From Thermoplasmata archaeon (lineage in GTDB: Archaea > Thermoplasmatota > Thermoplasmata > Lutacidiplasmatales > UBA184), in assembly GCA_030044695.1 (NCBI GenBank), contig JASIDM010000102.1, positions 1 to 30,722 on the forward strand: DNA of 30,722 nucleotides, given 5' to 3'. The notes beneath the pieces are model-generated. The model was given only the letters and a program-made list of their open reading frames with translations, made no database searches and was not told the origin of the DNA. Below, one piece after another: positions 24,452-30,276 of the stretch. Position numbers and translations under genes: made by a program. Numbering within the stretch: the first letter of the stretch is position 1; each line of letters begins with the position of its first letter.

Positions 24452-25519
24452 ATGCGGGACGACGATCGGCTGCTCGACCTGCCCGACGCCGAGTTCGGGA
24501 GCGGGGTCATCGGGGTCTGCGACATCTGCGGTCAGCGCCAGGCGGTGATCGTGCTCCACAAGGAGCGCTACCGCCTCTGCGTCCTCGATTTCCTGAACAA
24601 GACCTGGATCAAGAGCGAGAAGAAGCCGACCGCCCCGCCACCGGTCTATCGCAGCGAGCGGATCTGGTTCCCGACCGAGGCCGTGGCCGGGGGCCGGGCA
24701 CCCGCGATCGTCCTGACCCCGACCAAGGTCGTTCGGCACCCGGTCGTGCTCGTGACGCCGGACGTCTACGGGATCACCACGACCCTCCTGGACGGGGCGA
24801 TCCGTCTCGCCCGAGAGGGCTGCGAGGTGCTCCTCCCGGACGTCGGCAAGACGAACGGCATCGGCGTCGGCGCCCACCTCGCGCTGCGCTCCGGCCGGCT
24901 CGCTCGCGGCGGGGTGCCGGTCGCCTCCCCGAAGGTCGCCGAGCTCGTCGCGCTGTACCGGGACGGGCTGCGGTACCTGCTCACCCGGGAGATGGTCGAC
25001 CCGAACCGCTCGGCGGTCTTCGGCGCCTCCTACGGCGGGGCCCTCGCCCTCGCCGTCGCGGCGGAGAGCACTTCGCTCACCGCGGTCGCGCTGGCCTATC
25101 CCGTTCCCATCGCGCCGGAGACCCTGCCCGGTCTCGTCACCGCACCCCTGCTGCTGGTCCGGGGGGAGGGGGACCGGCTCGCCGAGAAGGCGGAGCGGCA
25201 GATCCGGTCCAGCTCGGCGGGGGCCGGCGCGACGTTCCTCGCCCTGCCCGGCGCCGGCCACGGCTTCCTGGCACGGGACCTTCGGGCGTACGACCTTCCC
25301 CTCGCGGAGCGGGCGTGGGGCGAGATCGTGGCGTTCCTCAGGGCCCGCCTCCTTCCGCCGCCTCCTCCGCCCCCACCCCCACCGGTGAAGCAGGCCGCCG
25401 TCGCCGTCACGCCCGCGACGGCACCGCCGGCTCCCTCGGCGATCGCGCCCCCGCCGACGAGGCCGACCGGATCGTCCCCGTCGGCGTCGCCCGGGGCCGG
25501 ACGGAACGCCGCGACCTAG
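24452..25519 (+). CDS. Alpha/beta hydrolase (dienelactone hydrolase-like) with N-terminal zinc finger and poly-Pro tail
   Basis: 355 residues. The N-terminus has C23-x2-C26 and C43, probably a small metal-binding knuckle. The core has the hydrolase nucleophile elbow F-G-A-S-Y-G-G (Ser193), acid G-E-G-D-R (Asp241) and base A-G-H-G-F (His270), a full Ser-Asp-His triad. Dienelactone hydrolases proper use Cys, so this is more likely an esterase or peptidase relative. A run of ten Pro at about 302-311 and an Ala/Pro/Ser-rich tail close the protein. ATG start; TTAAGAA at 24415-24421 overlaps the preceding stop and may be its TATA box. Its TAG shares the tetranucleotide CTAG with the stop of the convergent dehydrogenase gene. 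Confidence 0.82.
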   Translation: MRDDDRLLDLPDAEFGSGVIGVCDICGQRQAVIVLHKERYRLCVLDFLNKTWIKSEKKPTAPPPVYRSERIWFPTEAVAGGRAPAIVLTPTKVVRHPVVLVTPDVYGITTTLLDGAIRLAREGCEVLLPDVGKTNGIGVGAHLALRSGRLARGGVPVASPKVAELVALYRDGLRYLLTREMVDPNRSAVFGASYGGALALAVAAESTSLTAVALAYPVPIAPETLPGLVTAPLLLVRGEGDRLAEKAERQIRSSSAGAGATFLALPGAGHGFLARDLRAYDLPLAERAWGEIVAFLRARLLPPPPPPPPPPVKQAAVAVTPATAPPAPSAIAPPPTRPTGSSPSASPGAGRNAAT

Positions 25520-26505
25520 CCGCCCGAGCTTGCACCGGGAAGGCCCGGGTAGTCGTAGAACCCCCGGCCCGTCTTCCGGCCAAGGTGTCCCGCCGCCACC
25601 ATCCGTCGCAGGAGCGGGGCAGGCCGGTACTTCGGGTCCCCGAAGTCGCGCGCGAGCGTCTCGGCGACGTCGAGCGCCACGTCCAGCCCGATCAGGTCCG
25701 CGAGCTCGAACGGACCCATCGGCATCCCCGCGCCGGCCTTCATGGCGAGGTCGATCTCCCGGGCCGACGCGACGTGCTCGTCGAGGGCGAAGCAGGCCTC
25801 GTTGAGGACCGGGATCAGCAAGCGATTGACGACGAACGCCGGCGACTCCTTGGTGTGCACCGGCACGAGCGACGAGCGATGGTTCCGCAGGCCCTGGAGG
25901 AAGTCGATCGTCTCCTGGACGACCTCGTCGTCGGTGTCGAGGCCTCCCGCGACCTCGACCAGCGGGAGCGTCGCCGGCGGGTTGAAGAAGTGGGTCACCA
26001 CCACGCGCCGCGCATGGCGGAGTCCGCGGGCGAGCCGGCTCACCGACAGCGACGAGGTGTTCGTCCCCAGGACGGCGTGGTCGGCCACGACCGCGTCGAG
26101 CGCCTCGAGGACCGGCCGCTTGACCTCCTCGCGCTCGAACACCGCCTCGATGACGAGGTCCGCGTCGCGGAAGGCGTCGTAGTCGGTGACCCCGCGCACC
26201 CTTCGGACGACCTCGTCGCCCCGCTCGCGTGAGAACTTCGGGGCCAGGGCCGCGCGGATCCGGCCCTGCTGCGCTTCGGTGAGCTCACCGGCTTCCTCCG
26301 CGACCCGGGCGAGCTCCTTGGCGGCCCGACCGGCGTGGTAGGCGACGAGCTCCTCGACGATCCCCCGGATGCGGGCGAGGCCCCGGTCCACCGTGGGGCG
26401 ATCGACGTCCTTGAGGACCACCTCGATCCCGTTGTAGGCGAGCAGTTCGGCGATCGCGGCGCCCATCGTCCCGGCACCCACGACCCCGGCCCGAACGACC
26501 CGCAC
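25516..26505 (-). CDS. 3-hydroxyacyl-CoA dehydrogenase (3-hydroxybutyryl-CoA type)
   Basis: 329 residues, the size of the single-domain dehydrogenase. It oxidises (S)-3-hydroxyacyl-CoA to 3-ketoacyl-CoA with NAD+, or runs the reverse reaction. An N-terminal Rossmann fold has G10-A-G12-T-M-G15. V-I-E-A-V-F-E is the typical mid-domain strand, N-T-S-S-L-S follows it, and T-H-F-F-N-P-P carries the catalytic His, with the partner Glu in P-L-V-E-V. The C-terminal helical domain holds E-S-P-A-F-V-V-N-R and ends G-R-K-T-G-R-G-F-Y-D-Y. GTG start at 26503-26505, with a TATA-like box (GGTTAAGTAAG, minus strand, 26537-26547) upstream. It probably serves fatty-acid oxidation with the ligase and thiolase-type genes nearby. 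Confidence 0.95.
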   Translation of the reverse strand: MRVVRAGVVGAGTMGAAIAELLAYNGIEVVLKDVDRPTVDRGLARIRGIVEELVAYHAGRAAKELARVAEEAGELTEAQQGRIRAALAPKFSRERGDEVVRRVRGVTDYDAFRDADLVIEAVFEREEVKRPVLEALDAVVADHAVLGTNTSSLSVSRLARGLRHARRVVVTHFFNPPATLPLVEVAGGLDTDDEVVQETIDFLQGLRNHRSSLVPVHTKESPAFVVNRLLIPVLNEACFALDEHVASAREIDLAMKAGAGMPMGPFELADLIGLDVALDVAETLARDFGDPKYRPAPLLRRMVAAGHLGRKTGRGFYDYPGLPGASSGG

Positions 26506-26536
26506 GCGCGCGACCTCCGCCCCGGACCGGCGGGAG

Positions 26537-26547
26537 CTTACTTAACC
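26537..26547 (-). promoter_or_regulatory. TATA-like box for the hydroxyacyl-CoA dehydrogenase
   Basis: The minus strand reads GGTTAAGTAAG, 32-42 bp upstream of the GTG start. Nearly the same string precedes the membrane-protein gene (28001-28012), so it is probably this genome's box A type. Confidence 0.45.
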
Positions 26548-26672
26548 GACAGGGGACCGCGCGGCAACGCCCTGGCGCGGCCTTGCGGCCCGGGAAGGTT
26601 GCCTCGGCTGGAATCTCCGCGAGGGAAGCCCAACCGGCCCCCGGCGCGCCCCCGGGTACGCCGCCGTCGGGC

Positions 26673-27983
26673 CTACGGCGTCTCGGGGCCCGCCGAGCCC
26701 GCGACCCGCAGCTCGACGGCCGCGGCGGAACGAGGCGTCCGCGACGCGGTAGCCGCGCCCGAGTCGGTCGTATCGAGTGCGGGCCGCTCGAAGCGAGCCA
26801 CCGTGGCCAGGAGCGGTCGGAAGACGATCTCCGGCCGAACGACGGCGGCCAGGGCGAATCCTGCCGTCAGCACGTACTCGAGTCCCCAACGGGCCAGCAG
26901 CGCCGGACCCCCGACCGCTCCCACCGGGATCGCTCCCCAGGCGGTCGGGGCCCCGAGCGCGCCGAGGATCTCTCCGCCGAGGCTGTCGAGTCCCGCGGAC
27001 GCCAGCGGCGCGGGCCACCAGAGGAGCAGCGAGAGCGCCGCCCCCGCGATCACGACACCCCCGACCCGTCCCCACCCCCGGTGGAGCGCCACGGCGAACT
27101 GGCGCGCTCCCTCGGGGAAGAACGCGGCGGCGAGGGCGAAGCCGGCGACGACCTGATGCTCCACGATCCAGCGGAACCACCACCCCGCCCCCGCCGTTAG
27201 CGGGTCGTGGACGGTCCACTCGGCGAACATGGAGAGCGACCACAGCAGCCCCCCGACCGCGAGCGCGGCCCGGAGGGTGGCGCCCAGCGCCCAGCGACGG
27301 TCCGCCGGAGGGGCCACGACGCGGCCGCGCGAGCCCCGGTCCCCCCCCAGCCCGAGGAGGCCCCCGTAGACCGTGAGCAACAGCTCCTGGCCGAAGAGGG
27401 CGGCCCAGACGACCGCCACCTGCGCGACGCCGAGGTACCAGTTGTTGAGGAGGAGGCTCGAGGTCGACGAGCCCGAGGCCTGCGCGATCAGCCCGATCCC
27501 ACCGGTCGCGACCGCCGTCGTCGTGCAGCAGGAGCCGAGCGTCACGAGGCTGATCATGGCGGGGGTGAGTCCCGTGATCGCGCCGACGGCCTTCGAGCGA
27601 GCGACCTCCTGGGGCGTCGGTCGGAGCAGCCGCACGATCAGCAGGACGGCGACGGCCATCCCGAGGCCGACGCCGATCGCGACGGCGATCATGGCGAGCG
27701 TCGCGACGAACGGCAGCGCGACGATCCCCCACGGCGCGACGACGAGCAGCCCCGGATAGTTCCACCAGCCCTGGCCGGTGCCGCTGCCGGTGAGGATCTC
27801 GATCGACGTCCCGCCGCGCAGCGGCGCCAGCGTCAGCATCCCGCCGTACAGCATCGACCCGAGCGCGTACAGAACCGCGAGGAACGTGGCGAGGCCCAGC
27901 GCATGCGAGCGGCGGAGGAAGCTCCGTACCTCGCCGAAGTACAGGGCGCCGCGAAGGTCGATGCCGGCGGGGGACCCCGACAC
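26673..27983 (-). CDS. Polytopic membrane protein with a conserved-looking Cys-Cys motif
   Basis: 436 residues with roughly nine or ten hydrophobic segments. Family not recognised. After the first two or three helices, the segment I-S-L-V-T-L-G-S-C-C-T-T-T-A-V-A-T-G-G lies at a helix start; a vicinal Cys pair in a Ser/Thr/Gly-rich context suggests a metal or redox site within the membrane. A soluble loop (G-D-R-G-S-R-G-R, about 215-235) separates the two halves. The tail of about 50 residues is Ala/Ser/Thr-rich. GTG start at 27981-27983; AACTTAAGTAAG on the minus strand at 28001-28012 gives a TATA box about 24 bp upstream, so the mRNA is probably leaderless. Function unknown. Confidence 0.72.
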   Translation of the reverse strand: MSGSPAGIDLRGALYFGEVRSFLRRSHALGLATFLAVLYALGSMLYGGMLTLAPLRGGTSIEILTGSGTGQGWWNYPGLLVVAPWGIVALPFVATLAMIAVAIGVGLGMAVAVLLIVRLLRPTPQEVARSKAVGAITGLTPAMISLVTLGSCCTTTAVATGGIGLIAQASGSSTSSLLLNNWYLGVAQVAVVWAALFGQELLLTVYGGLLGLGGDRGSRGRVVAPPADRRWALGATLRAALAVGGLLWSLSMFAEWTVHDPLTAGAGWWFRWIVEHQVVAGFALAAAFFPEGARQFAVALHRGWGRVGGVVIAGAALSLLLWWPAPLASAGLDSLGGEILGALGAPTAWGAIPVGAVGGPALLARWGLEYVLTAGFALAAVVRPEIVFRPLLATVARFERPALDTTDSGAATASRTPRSAAAVELRVAGSAGPETP

Positions 27984-28000
27984 GGCCGCCGGACCCAGGT

Positions 28001-28012
28001 CTTACTTAAGTT
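28001..28012 (-). promoter_or_regulatory. TATA-like box for the polytopic membrane protein
   Basis: The minus strand reads AACTTAAGTAAG, centred about 24 bp before the GTG at 27983, closely matching the box upstream of the dehydrogenase gene. Confidence 0.5.
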
Positions 28013-28056
28013 CCGTAGGTTCGGACGTCGGCGTGCCGGTGGCGGTGGGACCCACG

Positions 28057-28063
28057 TTTTAAG
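28057..28063 (+). promoter_or_regulatory. TATA box for tRNA-Ser
   Basis: TTTTAAG lies 26-32 bp upstream of the tRNA 5' end at 28089, the expected place for an archaeal box A. Confidence 0.6.
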
Positions 28064-28088
28064 CCCGGGGCGGGGGTGGGGCCGCCAA

Positions 28089-28203
28089 GCGGGGATGGCC
28101 CAGCCCGGTAAGGCGCTGGATTGCTAATCCAGTGGTGATTTCACCTCGGGGGTTCAAAGGGAGGTCGGGTCCCCCCGACCTTCGGAACGTCCCCCTCCCC
28201 GCG
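28089..28203 (+). tRNA. tRNA-Ser(GCT) with a 31-nt intron in the T-loop
   Basis: Exons 28089-28158 and 28190-28203 give an 84-nt class II tRNA. Acceptor GCGGGGA pairs with TCCCCGC, discriminator G. The D-stem is GCC/GGC. The anticodon arm CTGGA-TTGCTAA-TCCAG gives anticodon GCT (reads AGC/AGT). The variable arm is GGTG-ATTT-CACC, and after splicing the T-arm is GGGGG-TTCAAAT-CCCCC. Unspliced, the T-arm cannot close, because 31 extra bases sit between loop positions 59 and 60. CCA is not encoded. A TATA box (28057-28063) precedes it. The reverse-strand DUF35 gene ends inside this tRNA. Confidence 0.9.
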
Positions 28204-28539
28204 TCCGTCTTCCTCCGGCGGCATCGGGTGGGCGCGGTAGATCGCTCCGTCGGCGACCACCTGGACCAGCGCGCCAACCCCGGGTAGCGGCGGGTCGGAG
28301 GCCACCAGCAGCCGGACCCCGTCCTCGACCTCCACGAGCGCGAGAAGGTGCGGGGAGGGCCACCCCGGCGGCGGGACCTCGAGCGCGGTGGCGGCGAGGA
28401 CCCGGCCGACACCGCGGGCGGCGTACGTCTCGGTGCCGGCGGAACCGCAGCGGGGACAGGGGCCGTCGATCGGCACGAACCGGGCGTGGCAACTGGGGCA
28501 CTTGCCGAGCTGCAGGGTGGGCGACGGGGCCGGGGTCAT
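28141..28539 (-). CDS. DUF35 OB-fold protein with zinc ribbon (thiolase partner)
   Basis: 132 residues. The zinc ribbon C14-P-S-C17 ... C28-P-R-C31 is followed by an OB-fold (G-V-G-R-V-L-A-A-T-A-L-E-V, then L-L-A-L-V-E-V-E-D-G-V-R-L-L). That is the DUF35 arrangement. DUF35 proteins bind acyl-CoA and form complexes with thiolase-fold enzymes, for example in archaeal mevalonate synthesis and in actinobacterial steroid degradation. The ATG at 28539 overlaps the thiolase stop by 4 bp (ATGA), strongly supporting a complex. The last 20 or so residues (Gly/Pro/Arg-rich) are encoded opposite the 3' part of tRNA-Ser, and the TGA (28141-28143) lies within its variable arm. Confidence 0.9.
   Translation of the reverse strand: MTPAPSPTLQLGKCPSCHARFVPIDGPCPRCGSAGTETYAARGVGRVLAATALEVPPPGWPSPHLLALVEVEDGVRLLVASDPPLPGVGALVQVVADGAIYRAHPMPPEEDGRGEGDVPKVGGTRPPFEPPR
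28159..28189 (+). other. tRNA intron with bulge-helix-bulge splice motif
   Basis: The pre-tRNA folds as a canonical archaeal splice site. The outer helix is the T-stem (28148-28152 with 28191-28195). The 4-pair central helix is 28153-28156 with 28184-28187 (U-A, U-A, C-G and one A-G mismatch). The 3-nt bulges are AAG (28157-28159) and CGU (28188-28190). The inner helix 28160-28169 pairs with 28174-28183 around a UCCC loop. Cutting after the second base of each bulge yields exactly a 7-nt T-loop, which fixes both boundaries. Confidence 0.85.
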
Positions 28540-29669
28540 GGACCGCCTGTGCCGAGGATCGTCACGAAGTTCTGGACTCCCAGGCCGGCCATCGAGTGCG
28601 CGAGGCCGATCTTGGGACGCTTCGCGGTGGCGGTCGGCCCGGCCTCGCCCCGAAGCTGGAGCGCCACCTCCGCGATCCCGGCCAATCCCGATGCCCCGAC
28701 CGGGTGTCCACGGCCGAGGAGGCCTCCCCCCGGGTTCACGGGTAGGCGAGCGTCCGGGGCGACCCAGCCCTGAACGTACCACGACGACCCCTCCCCCGGT
28801 CCGCAGAAGCCGAGGTCCTCGAGATGGATGCACGCCAGCGGCGCGAACGCGTCGTGGAGCTCCACGACCTCGATGTGCTTGCGGGTCAACCGCCCCTCCT
28901 CGTACGCGCGCCGGGCCGCCAGCCGGGTCGCCACGAACCCGGTGAGGTCGTCTCGGTCGATCAGCCGGAGGGCGTCGAACGCCTGGCCGATGCCCAGCAC
29001 GGTCGCCGGACCCCGACCTCGCTCGATCACGACCGCGGCCGCCCCATCGGTGATCGGCGCGCAGTGCAGGAGGCGCAACGGAAGGGCGATCGGCCGGCTC
29101 GCCGCCACCTCGGCCTCCGTCACGGGCGTGCGGAGGTGGGCGTTCGGGTTCCGGGCGGCCTGCGCGCGGTCGTGGACCGTCACCGCCGCCAGGCGCTCCG
29201 GGGCGAGCCCGTGCCGGTCGAGGTACCGCTGGGCGACCAGCGCGCCGAGCCCGGGCATCGTCGCCCCGGCGGCGGCCTCGCTCTCGTGCAGGGCGGCCGC
29301 GAGCTCCCCCGTCAGCTCGGCCGTCGGGCGATCGGTCATCTTCTCCGCCGCGACGACGAGGGCCCGCTCGTAGCGACCCGACGCGACCGCGAGCGCCGCC
29401 ACGTGGAACGTCATCCCCCCGGTCCCGCTCGCCGACTCCGCGCGATAGCCGGACGCGGACTCGAGCCCCAGGCGACCGGCGAGACGCGGCAGCAGCGCCT
29501 CGGGCCCGTGGGGACCGTGGGACATCATCGAGCCCACGACCAAGAGGTCGATCGGCTTGCGGCCGACCCCGTCGAGGGCAAGGACAGCGGCCTCGGCCGC
29601 CAGGTCGACCAGCGTCTCGCTGCGCTTGCCGTAGCGCCCGGTCCCGACCGCGGCGATGTGGACGCTCAT
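28536..29669 (-). CDS. Thiolase-superfamily protein (SCP-x/archaeal type) lacking the nucleophilic Cys
   Basis: 377 residues. It has the thiolase fold signature of the sterol-carrier-protein/archaeal acetyl-CoA acetyltransferase group. After the first half, E-L-H-D-A-F (His272) and G-H-P-V-G-A-S-G (His322) are the conserved active-site motifs, and A-H-S-M-A-G-L-G lies near the C-terminus. In the nucleophile motif, where relatives read about E-A-A-C-A-S-G-G, this reads E-S-A-S81-G-T-G-G; codon 29427-29429 is AGC, and no Cys is near. The Claisen-type acyl transfer through Cys is therefore unlikely. It may be a Cys-less retro-aldolase like Ltp2, or a structural subunit. ATG at 29669 overlaps the upstream stop by 4 bp; the DUF35 gene follows with the same overlap. 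Confidence 0.88.
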   Translation of the reverse strand: MSVHIAAVGTGRYGKRSETLVDLAAEAAVLALDGVGRKPIDLLVVGSMMSHGPHGPEALLPRLAGRLGLESASGYRAESASGTGGMTFHVAALAVASGRYERALVVAAEKMTDRPTAELTGELAAALHESEAAAGATMPGLGALVAQRYLDRHGLAPERLAAVTVHDRAQAARNPNAHLRTPVTEAEVAASRPIALPLRLLHCAPITDGAAAVVIERGRGPATVLGIGQAFDALRLIDRDDLTGFVATRLAARRAYEEGRLTRKHIEVVELHDAFAPLACIHLEDLGFCGPGEGSSWYVQGWVAPDARLPVNPGGGLLGRGHPVGASGLAGIAEVALQLRGEAGPTATAKRPKIGLAHSMAGLGVQNFVTILGTGGP

Positions 29670-30244
29670 GTCGCCCCCCGGGCCGCCGGCTCCGCGATGC
29701 TCCGCACCGTCAGGAGGAACCGCGAGAGCGGCATCCCCTCCTCCCACCGCAGGATGCCGTGGCCCTCGCGCGTCGTGCTGACCGACGGCAGACGCCGGCA
29801 GATGTAGCGGAGCGAACCGGCGGTCGGCACGTCGCTGCCGAGGTAGATGCGCCACGGCTCCTCGGTGCGGCGACCGAGACGGCGGTACGCGTAGAGGACC
29901 GTCAGCCCGACGCGGTGCACGGCGCGTCGGTGCGCCGCGAGCTGCTGGTCGGCGCGCCCGCTCGCGTCGGCGAACCGGATCACGTCGCCCGAGGTCGCCT
30001 TCACCTCGAGCGGGAACGCGAGCTCGCGGCGGAGCGCGACCAGGTCGAAGCCGAGCGAGCCGGCGCCCCGTACCACGAGGAAGGGCTCGTGGACGATCCG
30101 CTCGAACGCGGCGCGCTCCTCCGGCACGAGGATGCGCAGGTAGGAGCGGACCGCGGATTCGTCCCCCTCGAGCAGGGTCCTGAGCTCGCGCTCGTACGCC
30201 GACGAGCCCCGACCGACCACGGGTTCGCACTCTCGAGGGCCCAT
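29666..30244 (-). CDS. hjc: Hjc-like Holliday junction resolvase / PD-(D/E)XK nuclease
   Basis: 192 residues, longer than typical Hjc (about 120-140). S-S-A-Y-E-R-E-L (Glu18/Glu20) is the N-terminal acidic motif. G-A-G-S-L-G-F-D-L-V-A-L (Asp67) and F-P-L-E-V-K-A-T (Glu80, Lys82) are the PD-(D/E)XK metal-binding residues. The helix Q-Q-L-A-A-H-R-R-A-V follows, as in Hjc. An extra segment of about 30 residues (about 27-55) separates the first motif from the Asp, and a C-terminal extension of about 70 residues is added. Such enzymes cut four-way junctions in recombinational repair. ATG at 30242-30244. First gene of an operon with the thiolase-like and DUF35 genes, a functionally odd grouping. 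Confidence 0.78.
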   Translation of the reverse strand: MGPRECEPVVGRGSSAYERELRTLLEGDESAVRSYLRILVPEERAAFERIVHEPFLVVRGAGSLGFDLVALRRELAFPLEVKATSGDVIRFADASGRADQQLAAHRRAVHRVGLTVLYAYRRLGRRTEEPWRIYLGSDVPTAGSLRYICRRLPSVSTTREGHGILRWEEGMPLSRFLLTVRSIAEPAARGAT

Positions 30245-30252
30245 TAATATAA
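30243..30252. promoter_or_regulatory. TATA box between divergent genes
   Basis: ATTAATATAA lies 25-34 bp before the GTG at 30277 on the plus strand, well placed as box A for a leaderless transcript. It also touches the ATG of the minus-strand nuclease gene, so plus-strand initiation complexes could hinder translation or transcription of that operon. Confidence 0.55.
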
Positions 30253-30276
30253 GACGGTCGGACGGTAGCGAGCCCC

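Noticed and set aside
25315..28127. Several plus-strand long frames opposite the dehydrogenase and membrane-protein genes
   Set aside because: Antisense shadows rich in Arg/Asp/Gly without motifs.
28089..28203. tRNA-Ser as a pseudogene broken in the T-arm
   Set aside because: All stems are restored precisely by removing a segment that has a bulge-helix-bulge splice motif, and a TATA box is present.
28540..28833. Longer start for the DUF35 protein inside the thiolase gene
   Set aside because: The extension is a shadow of the thiolase frame; the ATG at 28539 directly precedes the zinc ribbon and forms the ATGA overlap.
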